From contig CANBTQ010000006.1 of the NCBI GenBank assembly GCA_947372425.1, positions 1 to 34,152 of the forward strand: DNA of 34,152 bases, in the 5' to 3' direction. Below, piece after piece: positions 24,046 to 33,000 of this stretch. The notes beneath the pieces were generated by a model, which was given only the letters and a program-made list of their open reading frames with translations, did not search any database and had not been told where the DNA came from. A program made the translations under genes and the position numbers. Within the stretch, counting starts at the first letter, position 1. Each line of letters opens with the position of its first letter. The DNA comes from Comamonadaceae bacterium (lineage in GTDB: Bacteria > Pseudomonadota > Gammaproteobacteria > Burkholderiales > Burkholderiaceae_C).

Positions 24046-26045
24046 CAGTTGGCTTCCGTAGAGGGTTGAATAAAGGACAGCAGTCTGTCCCGGTTGAGCA
24101 CATGGTCCTGCAACAGGGCGGAGGCGATCCGGTCCAGCCGGGGGCGTCCGGCCGCCAGCAGTTCACTGGCGCGTGCAAACTGGGTCCGGATGATCTCCTG
24201 CGCTTCGCCGGCCAGTGCCGGCTCGGGCTGGCTCCACCAGTTGGGATGCAGCGTGCCAAAGCCATACAGGCCCACATAGCACTCCGCCAGACGCCTGGCG
24301 ACGGCCAGATCGTTCTGCTTGCCGGCCCCGCCAGCACCGGTGCTGGTCTTCTCCTTGCCATAGACCAGTTCCTCTGCCGCCCGTCCGCCCAGCGCCATGC
24401 AGATGCGGTCCAGGATGGACTGCTGCGTCTCGTTTTCCTCGTTGCCCGAGAAGGCGACAAAACCGAGCGCACCATTGTTGTCCGGGATGATGGAGGCAAT
24501 GCGCACCTGGTCCGACAGGGTGGCCAGCGTCAGGCCCAGCAAGGCATGGCCTGCTTCGTGAAACGCCGTGTTTTCCAGCTGGCTGGATTTGATAGGCCGA
24601 CGCTCGGCATCCGCTGGAATGCGGTAAATCTCGTCCAGGATGTCGGCCTTGGACACGCTGCGGTTGCCATCCAGCCGGGCGCGGCGCCGGGCGCCCCGCA
24701 CCAGCACCTCCACATCCGCGCCGGTCAGGCCTAGTGCGTTGGCCGCACACTCTTTGAGATCCGCTGCCGGCAGGGTGCAGCCGTGGCCTTGCAGCAGGCC
24801 GGCAAACATGGCGGCCAGCGCTTCGCCGCTGGGACGCTCCACCCGGATCACGCGGTCCAGCCGGCCGGCGCGCTGCAGGGCGGCGTCCACATTCTCCGGG
24901 TAGTTGGTGGCCGCAATGACGATGACCTGGTCCCGGCCCTCAAAGCCGTCCAGTTCGGTCAGCAGGGCATTCAGGAACGCCGTGTTCCAGCTGGCGTTCT
25001 GCCCGCTGAAGTTCTGCCGGTTGCCGACGCTGTCAATTTCGTCAATGAACACAATGCTGGGAGACTGCTGGCGCGCCAGACTGAAGGTGGCGCCCATCAG
25101 TTTGATGGCCTCGTCCAGACCGCCGCCACTCATCCAGTCCTTGACCGGCGTGACCGCCACGAAATTGGTGCCCGCCTCCAGGGCAATGGCGCGGGCAATG
25201 GTGGTCTTGCCGGTGCCGGGCGGTCCCACCAGCAGGGCTCCGCGGTCCACTTCCTGCCAGGCGATGACGCCCTCGCGCGCCAGCGCAACATCCACAAACA
25301 GCTGGCGTGCCCATTGCTTGGCCGCGTCGGCACCGTAGAGCGCATCCAGCCGGCGCGCCGTGCCCGGCAACTGCGCGGCGGCGCGCTGATCGGCCAGCAT
25401 GTGCAGGCCGCTCTCCCAATGGGTGTCCGCCAGGGTGCTGGCGATCAGCAACTCCTGCGGCCCGATCCACTTCGCCCAGGCCCTGCAGTCGTCCGAGAGG
25501 GTGATCTGCGGCCGGGTGCGCCGCGCGTAGGCAGTCAGGCGCTCGAAGTTTGGCGCCTCGATGGAGAAGTGCCCATCCTGGCGCACCACGGACCGGAAGT
25601 TTTTGGGCAGCTGGTTCTTCGAGGTGCACAACAGCAGCACGCCGGCGGGGCGGATTTCTGCCAGTGCCAGCACCAGGCGCGCCAACTCTGGCTCGCTCTT
25701 GCCTTCGATATCAATCAGGGTGAAGTTCTGCAGCGTCGCATTGGCGGCAATGGCGTCGCGCAGGCTGCCCGCATAGACCGGGTAGGGGTTCTCCAGCAGA
25801 AAGATCGGCAGCAAGGCATTGCCCTGCAAGCGCGCCAACACGGCCTGCTCCAGCGGCTCCACCATGCAGTGCCAGATGGCGTCCACCGCCGCCGGCGCAG
25901 CGGCAACGGTAGCAGCTGCCGGATCCAGGCCGGCGCTCAGATCCAGCTCGATATCCTGACTGCCAAGTTTGCGCAAAATTGCGCGGCGCACCGCCGGCTT
26001 GCGCACCAGGCGCTCGACCGGTGTGGGACGGATTTCCGTAGCCAT
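24045..26045 (-). CDS. Soluble FtsH-like AAA+ metalloprotease
   Basis: This 666-residue protein combines an unfamiliar N-terminal region (1-260) with an AAA+ ATPase and an M41 zinc protease. Walker A GPPGTGKTT is near 274, Walker B IVFIDEID near 331, the second region of homology with two arginines (QRAGRLDR, 391-398) and the zinc motif HEAGH near 496; the third ligand is Asp579 in QNDLAVARR. FtsH degrades membrane and unfolded proteins, but it has two N-terminal membrane helices, and none is seen here. Between about 85 and 180 the N-terminus shows a beta-alpha pattern (LARLVLALAEIRPAGVLLLCTSKNQLP) like an AAA core lacking a P-loop. I start at the second Met (26045), just after the upstream gene; it has only a weak ribosome binding site. 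Confidence 0.85.
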   Translation of the reverse strand: MATEIRPTPVERLVRKPAVRRAILRKLGSQDIELDLSAGLDPAAATVAAAPAAVDAIWHCMVEPLEQAVLARLQGNALLPIFLLENPYPVYAGSLRDAIAANATLQNFTLIDIEGKSEPELARLVLALAEIRPAGVLLLCTSKNQLPKNFRSVVRQDGHFSIEAPNFERLTAYARRTRPQITLSDDCRAWAKWIGPQELLIASTLADTHWESGLHMLADQRAAAQLPGTARRLDALYGADAAKQWARQLFVDVALAREGVIAWQEVDRGALLVGPPGTGKTTIARAIALEAGTNFVAVTPVKDWMSGGGLDEAIKLMGATFSLARQQSPSIVFIDEIDSVGNRQNFSGQNASWNTAFLNALLTELDGFEGRDQVIVIAATNYPENVDAALQRAGRLDRVIRVERPSGEALAAMFAGLLQGHGCTLPAADLKECAANALGLTGADVEVLVRGARRRARLDGNRSVSKADILDEIYRIPADAERRPIKSSQLENTAFHEAGHALLGLTLATLSDQVRIASIIPDNNGALGFVAFSGNEENETQQSILDRICMALGGRAAEELVYGKEKTSTGAGGAGKQNDLAVARRLAECYVGLYGFGTLHPNWWSQPEPALAGEAQEIIRTQFARASELLAAGRPRLDRIASALLQDHVLNRDRLLSFIQPSTEAN

Positions 26046-26062
26046 GGGTGTGGCGCCGTTCT

Positions 26063-26317
26063 TCAAGCCGGCAGGCACTGCAAGCGCGCCACTTCGCGCC
26101 CCACAATGCCCGTGCTCAGGGTCCACATATTCAGCTTGTCGTCGTGCACCACCTGCAGCGCGTTATGGCCACCGCCCATATTGGTGAGCGCCTGCCCCTG
26201 CATCATTTGAATCGCGGCCTCCGCCGCGCTGACGCATTGCTTGACGGAAGGCAGTGCCTGGGTGTGGAGTACCGGACTGCCCTGCAGCCAGATGATGGAA
26301 AGTAACAAAGCGTTCAC
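26063..26317 (-). CDS. Small possibly exported protein upstream of the AAA+ protease
   Basis: This 84-residue ORF begins with GTG and has a strong GGGGAGG ribosome binding site 6 nt upstream. The first 20 residues are hydrophobic (ALLLSIIWLQGSPVL), so it may be exported, though the n-region lacks positive charge. The rest is a short helix (VKQCVSAAEAAIQMMQG) and a beta-rich end with WTLSTGIVG. Two cysteines (about 28 and 81) could form a disulphide. It lies 17 bp before the protease start on the same strand and so is probably in the same operon. I do not recognise a family. It could be a substrate, an inhibitor or an anchor; none is shown. Confidence 0.6.
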   Translation of the reverse strand: MNALLLSIIWLQGSPVLHTQALPSVKQCVSAAEAAIQMMQGQALTNMGGGHNALQVVHDDKLNMWTLSTGIVGREVARLQCLPA

Positions 26318-26541
26318 GACGCCTCCCCTGCGGTGCAGTCATTATGTTGAAGTGAGCGTAGCCGAAAAAGCCAAGCGCTCTTTCCAAAAGCTGATTATTC
26401 TTTTTGCACACCGGCCGCTGTGCGAAACGGCTCCGGCCAAACCCCATGCGGGCGGCATGCGCCAGGCCGCCACCTTGCGCCCGCCCATCCTTCGGTACAT
26501 TAGCGGCTGTCCATCCACCACCCCGCAACCCCGGACCGCCT

Positions 26542-27003
26542 GTGACATCTGCCCTCCTACCCCGTTTGACGCCTCGTATCTGCCCGCCCGGGCATTGCCT
26601 GCACCCACTGCGCAGCCCGGCGGCCTGGTTTGCCGGCCTGGCCGCGCTGTTGTACCTGCCGGCGCTGCAGGCTGCCCCGCTGCTGCACTGTGAAATGACC
26701 TATGCCGGCAGCACGCAGACCCTGGAGGCCACGCCGGTGGTAAACCCCTACCCGGTGCAGTCGGTGGACGTGGGCGGGCGCTTCCGCTTCAAGGCGGTGA
26801 TGCTGGGCCATGCCGCGCAGGTGGACGCCATCAAGCTCTATGCCTACATCGAGACACGGCGCCAACCGGTGCTGGTGCAACAAGCCACCTACCTGCCGCC
26901 CTTCAGCCCGGGCGCTTCGCTCACCGGCAAGCAGTTTGTCTACGCCGGCCCGGTGGAGCGTGAGATGCAATACCAGTGCACGCTGCAGGAGGTCGCACCA
27001 TGA
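26542..27003 (+). CDS. Exported hypothetical protein before capA
   Basis: This protein has about 153 residues if the GTG at 26542 is used. The ORF-track start (26404) adds 46 residues rich in Pro, Arg and Cys that do not look translated. After a hydrophobic signal (AAWFAGLAALLYLPALQA, cleavage before APLLHCEM) the mature part has about 115 residues with two cysteines (HCEMTYAG and QYQCTLQEV) and beta-strand character (VDVGGRFRFKAVML, IKLYAYIETRRQPVLVQQATY). I see no catalytic motif. Its stop overlaps the capA-like start (ATGA), so they are coupled and both exported. The start is uncertain because no ribosome binding site stands out. Confidence 0.6.
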   Translation: MTSALLPRLTPRICPPGHCLHPLRSPAAWFAGLAALLYLPALQAAPLLHCEMTYAGSTQTLEATPVVNPYPVQSVDVGGRFRFKAVMLGHAAQVDAIKLYAYIETRRQPVLVQQATYLPPFSPGASLTGKQFVYAGPVEREMQYQCTLQEVAP

Positions 27004-27986
27004 AGCGCGCACTCAAGCACCTGCTCCTGGCACTGGCCACGGCCTGCGGCAGCCTGGCACCCGCGTGGGCCCAGCAAACACCGGTTTCGCTGGTGTTTGC
27101 CGGCGACATCGTGCTGGACGACACCGCCGGCGCCCTGATTGCGCGGGGCGGTGACCCGTTTGCCGGTTTTGGCGACCTGTTCAGCAAGGCCGACATCCGG
27201 CTGGGCAATCTGGAATGCGTGGTGGCCACCACCGGCTCGGCCGGCGAAAAGAACTACACCTTCCGCGCGCATCCGCGCACCCTGCCGGTGCTCAAACGCC
27301 ACTTCGACGCCCTGGCACTGGCCAACAACCACTCGGGCGACTACGGCCGCGAGGCCTTTGCCGAGATGCTGGGCCTGCTGCACAGCGCCGGGCTGGATTA
27401 CTTCGGTGGCGGCCATACCCTGCAAGAGGCACATACCCCGCTTCTCATCGAACGCAAGGGCCTGCGCATTGCCCTCCTGGGCTACAACGAATTCATGCCG
27501 CGCAGCTTTGAGGCCGATGCCGATGCGCCGGGCAGCGCCTGGAGCGAAGACGAGCAGGTGGTGGCCGACATCCGCGCCGCCCGCAGCCTGCACCATGCCG
27601 ACCTGGTGATACCCATCATGCACTGGGGTTGGGAAAACGAGCCGGTGGCCAATGCCCGCCAGCACCAGCTGGCACGGCTGATGGTGGATGCCGGTGCCGA
27701 CGCCGTCATTGGCGGACACCCGCATGTCACGCAGGACATCGAGCACTACCGCGGCAAGCCCATCGTCTACAGCGTGGGCAACTTTGTCATGAAGGAAACT
27801 GACAACGACAAGCAGCGCGTGGGCTGGGTGCTGCGCCTGCAGCTCGACGCCAGTGGCGTGCGCGCCTTTGACACCCGCGTGGCACGCATCGACATGGACG
27901 GCATCCCCACACCCGACACAGCCACCGCCAGCCCCTGCTGGCAGCGCGGCGAGGCCAGCGTCGGCCAGTGCCGCAACCCGGATTGA
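27000..27986 (+). CDS. CapA/PGA_cap-family metallophosphatase-like protein
   Basis: This 328-residue exported protein has a signal peptide (KRALKHLLLALATACGSLAPAWAQ). The PGA_cap fold follows: SLVFAGDIVLDD near 30, NLECVVATTG near 75, ALALANNHSGDYG near 108, LVIPIMHWGWE, and DAVIGGHPHVTQDIE near 240 with the conserved His pair, then YSVGNFVM. This is a calcineurin-like fold; CapA itself takes part in poly-gamma-glutamate capsule export in Bacillus. Neither capB nor capC is in the window, so a capsule role is doubtful; many proteobacterial CapA-like proteins are of unknown substrate. Coupled to the small exported protein by ATGA. Confidence 0.85.
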   Translation: MKRALKHLLLALATACGSLAPAWAQQTPVSLVFAGDIVLDDTAGALIARGGDPFAGFGDLFSKADIRLGNLECVVATTGSAGEKNYTFRAHPRTLPVLKRHFDALALANNHSGDYGREAFAEMLGLLHSAGLDYFGGGHTLQEAHTPLLIERKGLRIALLGYNEFMPRSFEADADAPGSAWSEDEQVVADIRAARSLHHADLVIPIMHWGWENEPVANARQHQLARLMVDAGADAVIGGHPHVTQDIEHYRGKPIVYSVGNFVMKETDNDKQRVGWVLRLQLDASGVRAFDTRVARIDMDGIPTPDTATASPCWQRGEASVGQCRNPD

Positions 27987-28061
27987 GCGGCACCAAAGAC
28001 AAGCGCATCCGCTACATTTAGAACCTGCCCATACCCCGCCGCATCAGCCCAACCGTACGCC

Positions 28062-29408
28062 ATGACCTCTGTCTTCAACTTCACTTTTGTGCCCTGGTTC
28101 CGCTCGGTGGCGCCGTATATCCACAAGTTCCGCAACCAGACCTTTGTGGTGGGCATTGCCGGCGAGGCGATTGCCGCAGGCAAGCTGCAAAGCCTGGCGC
28201 AGGACCTGGCCATGATCCAGAGCATGGGCGTGAAAATTGTGCTGGTGCACGGCTTTCGGCCCCAGGTGGCCGAGCAACTCAAGGCCAAGGGCCATGCGCC
28301 CAAGTATTCGCACGGCATCCGCGTAACCGACGAGGTGGCGCTGGACTGTGCGCAGGAGGCCGCCGGCCAACTGCGCTACGAGATTGAAGCCGCCTTCAGC
28401 CAGGGCCTGCCCAACACGCCCATGGCCGACTCCACGGTGCGTGTCATCTCCGGCAACTTCATCACCGCGCGCCCGGTGGGCATCGTGGATGGCGTGGATT
28501 TTCAGCACAGCGGCGTGGTGCGCAAGGTGGATACCGCCGGCATCACCAAAACGCTGGACATGGGCGCCATGGTGCTGCTATCGCCCTTTGGTTTTTCGCC
28601 CACGGGTGACGCCTTCAATCTGGCCATGGAAGAAGTGGCCACCTCGGTGGCCACCGCCCTGCAGGCCGACAAGCTGATCTTTCTGACCGAGGTGCCCGGC
28701 ATCCGCATGCGTCCGCTGGAGCCTGCCAGCGAAGACAACCCCATAGACACCGAACTGCCGCTGGCGGCGGCCGAGCGCCTGCTCCAGGACCTGCCGGCGG
28801 CCAACCAGCCCAGCGATGTCGCGTTTTACCTGCAGCACTGTGTCAAGGCCTGCAAGAACGGCGTCGAGCGCAGCCACATCATTCCCTACTCGGTGGACGG
28901 CGCCATCCTGCTGGAGGTCTATGTGCACGACGGCATAGGCACCATGGTGGTGGATGAAAAGCTGGAGAGCCTGCGCGAGGCGGGGGTGGACGATGTGGGC
29001 GGCATTCTGCAATTGATCGAGCCGTTTGAGAAAGACGGCACCCTGGTCAAGCGCAGCCGCACCGAGATCGAACGCGATATTGGCAACTACACCATCATCG
29101 AACACGACGGCGTGATCTTTGCCTGCGCCGCGCTCTACCCCTACCCGGAAGGCCGCACCGCCGAGATGGCGGCGCTCACCGTGTCACCCGATGTACAGGG
29201 TCAGGGTGATGGCGAGCGGGTCTTGAAACGGGTGGAGCAACGCGCCAAGGCGTCGGGTCTGGACAGCATTTTTGTGCTGACGACGCGCACCATGCACTGG
29301 TTCATCAAACGCGGCTTTGTGCAGGTGGACCCGGACTGGCTGCCCGAGGCGCGCAAGCGCAAGTACAACTGGGACCGCAAGAGCCAGGTGCTGGTCAAGA
29401 AGCTGTAG
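28062..29408 (+). CDS. argA: N-acetylglutamate synthase
   Basis: This 448-residue two-domain ArgA has an N-terminal amino-acid-kinase-like domain (about 1-290; FVVGIAGEAIAAG, IVLVHGFRPQV, VGIVDGVDFQHSGVVRKVD) and a C-terminal GNAT domain (about 300-448; AALTVSPDVQGQGDGERVL with the acetyl-CoA loop, FVLTTRTMHWF, YNWDRKSQVLVKKL). It acetylates glutamate with acetyl-CoA, the first step of arginine synthesis, in the cytosol; the kinase-like domain carries the arginine feedback site. It matches E. coli ArgA closely at both ends. The start has only a weak ribosome binding site. No other arg gene is adjacent. Confidence 0.96.
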   Translation: MTSVFNFTFVPWFRSVAPYIHKFRNQTFVVGIAGEAIAAGKLQSLAQDLAMIQSMGVKIVLVHGFRPQVAEQLKAKGHAPKYSHGIRVTDEVALDCAQEAAGQLRYEIEAAFSQGLPNTPMADSTVRVISGNFITARPVGIVDGVDFQHSGVVRKVDTAGITKTLDMGAMVLLSPFGFSPTGDAFNLAMEEVATSVATALQADKLIFLTEVPGIRMRPLEPASEDNPIDTELPLAAAERLLQDLPAANQPSDVAFYLQHCVKACKNGVERSHIIPYSVDGAILLEVYVHDGIGTMVVDEKLESLREAGVDDVGGILQLIEPFEKDGTLVKRSRTEIERDIGNYTIIEHDGVIFACAALYPYPEGRTAEMAALTVSPDVQGQGDGERVLKRVEQRAKASGLDSIFVLTTRTMHWFIKRGFVQVDPDWLPEARKRKYNWDRKSQVLVKKL

Positions 29409-29456
29409 GCCTCAGGGGGCAGCGCAGCACACGCAGAGGCAAGCCGGGGGCCTGGC

Positions 29457-29969
29457 CTATCGCCGTGCCTGGCGCACCAGCAGAATGAGTGCTACGACGG
29501 CGGCAAAGCAGAACCAGACAAAGGACCAGTTGGCAATCGAGCCGCCCAGAAAAGTCCAGTCCACCTTGGAGCAATCGCCGCTGCCCTTGAAAACCATGGG
29601 CAGCACGCGCTGCAGCGGGAAGGTTTCGATCATGCCGTAGAGGTCACGCCCGCAGGACGACACCTCGGGCGGGTACCACTGCAACCAGCTCTGGCGCGCC
29701 GCCACAAAGGCGCCGCCACAGGCAAACAGCAGAACGCCCGCAGTGGCCGCCAGTTGCACCACGCGCTTGCTGGCCGACGCCACCACGATGGCGCAGAACA
29801 GCAGCAGAAAGTCGGCATAGCGCTGCACGATGCACATCGGGCATGGCTCCAGGCCCAGCACATGCTGCAGGTACATGCCAAAGCCCAGCATGCTGGCACA
29901 CACCAGGGCCAGCAGGCCCATCACCCGGCGCGGGGCGTAGTCAAAGTTTTCAAGAAGGAAGGTAAACAT
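29457..29969 (-). CDS. dsbB: Disulfide bond formation protein DsbB
   Basis: This 170-residue inner-membrane protein has four helices (about 15-33, 45-62, 70-88 and 145-164). The ubiquinone-side pair is CPMC (about 43-46); the second pair lies in the periplasmic loop (SSCGRDLYG and SGDCSKVDW). The segment LEPCPMCIVQRY is the family signature. DsbB reoxidises DsbA and passes electrons to quinone. It is transcribed on the same strand as tamB, with a 78-bp gap that contains a strong inverted repeat. It runs convergent with argA, 48 bp from the argA end. Confidence 0.95.
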   Translation of the reverse strand: MFTFLLENFDYAPRRVMGLLALVCASMLGFGMYLQHVLGLEPCPMCIVQRYADFLLLFCAIVVASASKRVVQLAATAGVLLFACGGAFVAARQSWLQWYPPEVSSCGRDLYGMIETFPLQRVLPMVFKGSGDCSKVDWTFLGGSIANWSFVWFCFAAVVALILLVRQARR

Positions 29970-29986
29970 TCGGACGCGATCCGGTA

Positions 29987-30014
29987 GGTGGAAACAATGG
30001 CGCCATTTTCCACC
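29987..30014. other. Strong inverted repeat between tamB and dsbB
   Basis: GGTGGAAA and TTTCCACC flank a perfect 12-bp palindrome AATGGCGCCATT (offset by a CA bulge). The whole forms one extended stem on either strand. There is no T-run on the minus strand, so it is not a typical terminator of tamB. It lies 18 bp before the dsbB start and could be an operator or a processing site. Confidence 0.45.
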
Positions 30015-30047
30015 ATGTTGCAGGTGCGGCGCAGCAATCAGGGCTCT

Positions 30048-33000
30048 CTAATCAAACCGGCTGGTAAAGATCAGGTCCACGGCGTTCTGTTCACCCGACT
30101 CGCCGCGCAGCGTGAGGCGGCGCGACAGGTCGTAAAACACATAAAAGGTGCCCAGCGCGCCCGACAGGCCGCGTTCATAGGCCACATAAAAGTCACGCGA
30201 TATGCGCTTGCCCAGCTTGACCGTGGCCTCGGTGCCACTGCTGCCATCGAGGTTGGTGGTGGCGGTCTGGCCCAGCGACACCTCATCCAGCCCGAAGGCG
30301 TTGATCAGGCCGTCGGCAGGCGTTTTGCCATTGCCAGCCAGCAATGCCAGCGCCGCCTGCTGCAGCATGGCCGCTTCGGCACCGCCATTGCTGCTGGCCT
30401 TGCCCAGCACCAGCCAGGAGAGTTTGTCGGCGTCCGGCAGGTCGGGGTCGGAATACAGGCGCACCACCGGCAACTGCGCCGTGCCGCTGATCTGCACGCC
30501 CACCACCTGCTGCAGGTTCGGACGCAGCGCCCGGATGTCCAGCGCCGGGTTGTCGTAGACGCCGCCAAAGCGCAGCGTGCCCTCCTCAATGTTCAGGCGC
30601 TGGCCGTAGGCACGGTAGGTGCCGTTGACGGTATGCAGTTCACCGGTCAAGCGGGGCGTGGCGTTGGCGCCTTCGGCCTTGAGCGTGAGCAAACCTGCCA
30701 GCCGCGTGTTCAGGCCGTGGCCCTGCAACTGGAAGTTGCTGCCCGGATCCAGTGTGAGGCTGATGTCGGGCACCACGGCCAGGCTCTGCACCGGTGCGGG
30801 CGGGGCGTCCACGCGCTGCGCACCGACCGCGGCCGTCTTGGGCCGTAGCACCAGCACGTCAGAGCCCAACCGGGGTGCCGTGTCTTCGGGCAGCACGAAC
30901 AGGGCCTGGTCAGCCACCAATGCACCGCGCACCACCAGCCGGGCGTCCTGCAGCCTGGCATTCAGGTTGCCCGACACCACCAGACGCTGGTCTGGCCGGG
31001 CGCTGACGCGAAAGGCCTGCGCCCTGGCTTCCAGCGCCAGGCGCACGCGCTTGGCCGGCGCCGTGCCTGCCGCAGCCGGCAACCAGTCGGCAGAGCCCGT
31101 GATCTGCAGCTTGCCGCCCGCGGCGCCACCGGCACCGAGCAGGGTCAACTCCGCAATGTCCGTATGCAGGCCGTTGACCTGCAGGCGCATCACGCCCTGG
31201 CTGAAGTCAATGCCGTCCACCACCGAGCGCACGGCCATGTCGTGTGCCTCTAGGTTGCCCTTCCAGGAGGGCACTGCGCGCGTGCCGGACAGCACGGCAT
31301 CGGCATCCAGCGTGCCCTGGATGCGCCAGCCCACCGGCGCCACCAGCGACCAGGCACCCACCCGTGGCAGGCTGGCATGCAGTCTGGCCTGCAGCGGAGC
31401 GTCCGGGCCCCAGACTGCCGCGCCATCGCGTGTTTGCAAGCGGGTCTGGAAGTCGCCCTGCACATTGCCGCCGGCATCGCTGGCCCAGACCAGGTTGGTA
31501 CGCAGGGCGTTGTTCTCCAGCTCCAGCGTGACGTGGGCATCGCGCAGGCCGGCCGCCAGCGCCGTGCCAGACGGGTCGGCTGCCAGCAGTTGCAGATCGC
31601 CACTGCTGCGCTGCAGGCCGGCACGCAGGCGCAGGCCAGAGGCCGCGTCGGAGGCAGCGTCCCACTGGCCGCCAAACAGCAAGTCACCGCGCAGGCCCAG
31701 GTTGGCCAGGCGGGTTTGCCCCAGCAGTTCCAGCCAGCCCAGCGGCAGGCCTTGCAACTGGCCCTTGCTGCTCCAGCGCGCCGCACCGCTTGCACCCGCG
31801 CGGGACCACTGCACCGGCTGCCATTGCAGCTGGGCCACGCCCGCAGCCGGGCCGGCCAGTTGCACCTGGCCCGCGGCCAGTGTGAAGGATTGCGCCAGTG
31901 CGCCGGTTTGCCAGTCCAGGGGCACCGGCTGCTGCAAGGCCAGGGTCCAGGGTTTGCCGGTCTGTGCCGTGCCGGCGCTGAGTTGCAGCGCGTCCAGCAA
32001 GCCATGCCACTGCCCGGCGGCAATCTGGCCGCCATGCGACTGCAGCTGCCAGGCCAGCTGTGTAGTGCCCAGCTGCGCCTTGCCACGCAGCTGCAAGGCC
32101 AGGGCGCGCAGTGTGCCGTTCAGGTCGAGTTGCAGCTCCCGCAGGTGGTAACGGTCATCGATATCCAGACGCGGGCTTTGCAGCGTGGCCTGCACCTGCA
32201 GCGCCTCGCCCAGCCGCTGCCAGCCGCCGCTCCAGCTGGCAGACACATCCAGCGCACCCTGTGCATCGGGCAGCGCGGCATGACCCGCCAGACCGGGCAG
32301 GCTGCCCAGCCATTGCAGCAGCGCATGGGCATCACGCACCTGCCAGCTGCTTTTGCCCTGGCCTGCCGCAGAGCCTATGTCGCCGTCCACCACGGCCTGT
32401 GCGCCGGGCAGCGTGGCCTGCAGGTGGACCGTGCTGGCATAGGTTTCGGTGTTGAGCAGCAGCTTGCCGGCGATCTGCGCCTGCGGTGTCTGCAGCTGCA
32501 CGGTGTCCAGCTGCAGCAGCGGCGTGCTCCAGCGGCCCTTGGCCGAGAGCAGGCCCTGGGAGCCGGCCGCACTGCCCTGCAGCGGGGCGCTGAGCTGGGT
32601 GTCAAAGGCAATGCCCTGGGCCGATTGCTGCGCGGCCACGCTGCCGTGCAGCACCGGGTAGTGCCAGCGCGTGTCCACTTGCACCGGGTCTATGCCTTGC
32701 AGTGTGCCCTGTAAGGCCCATTGCTGCGGGCTACCGGCAAACCGGCCCTGTGCCTGCAATGTGCCACCGGCCACGTCCGCCTGCAGCGCCGACAGCAGCC
32801 AGGCGCCGTTGCGGTACAGCAGGCTGGCGCTGGCACTGCGCAGCGGCAGGCGCTGCTGGTCGAGTGTGCCGGCCTGGCTGTTTTGCAATTGCACATCACC
32901 CTTCCAGCCGCTGCCGTCGGGCAACACCCGGGCCTGGCCGGCGAGGCTGGTGTGTGGCGCCTGCGGCCACAGGCTGGCCAGATTGAGTGCGCTCCATTGG

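Noticed and set aside
29409-29456. Terminator between convergent argA and dsbB
   Set aside because: Only a weak GCCTC/GAGGC pair is present and no T-tract follows on either strand.
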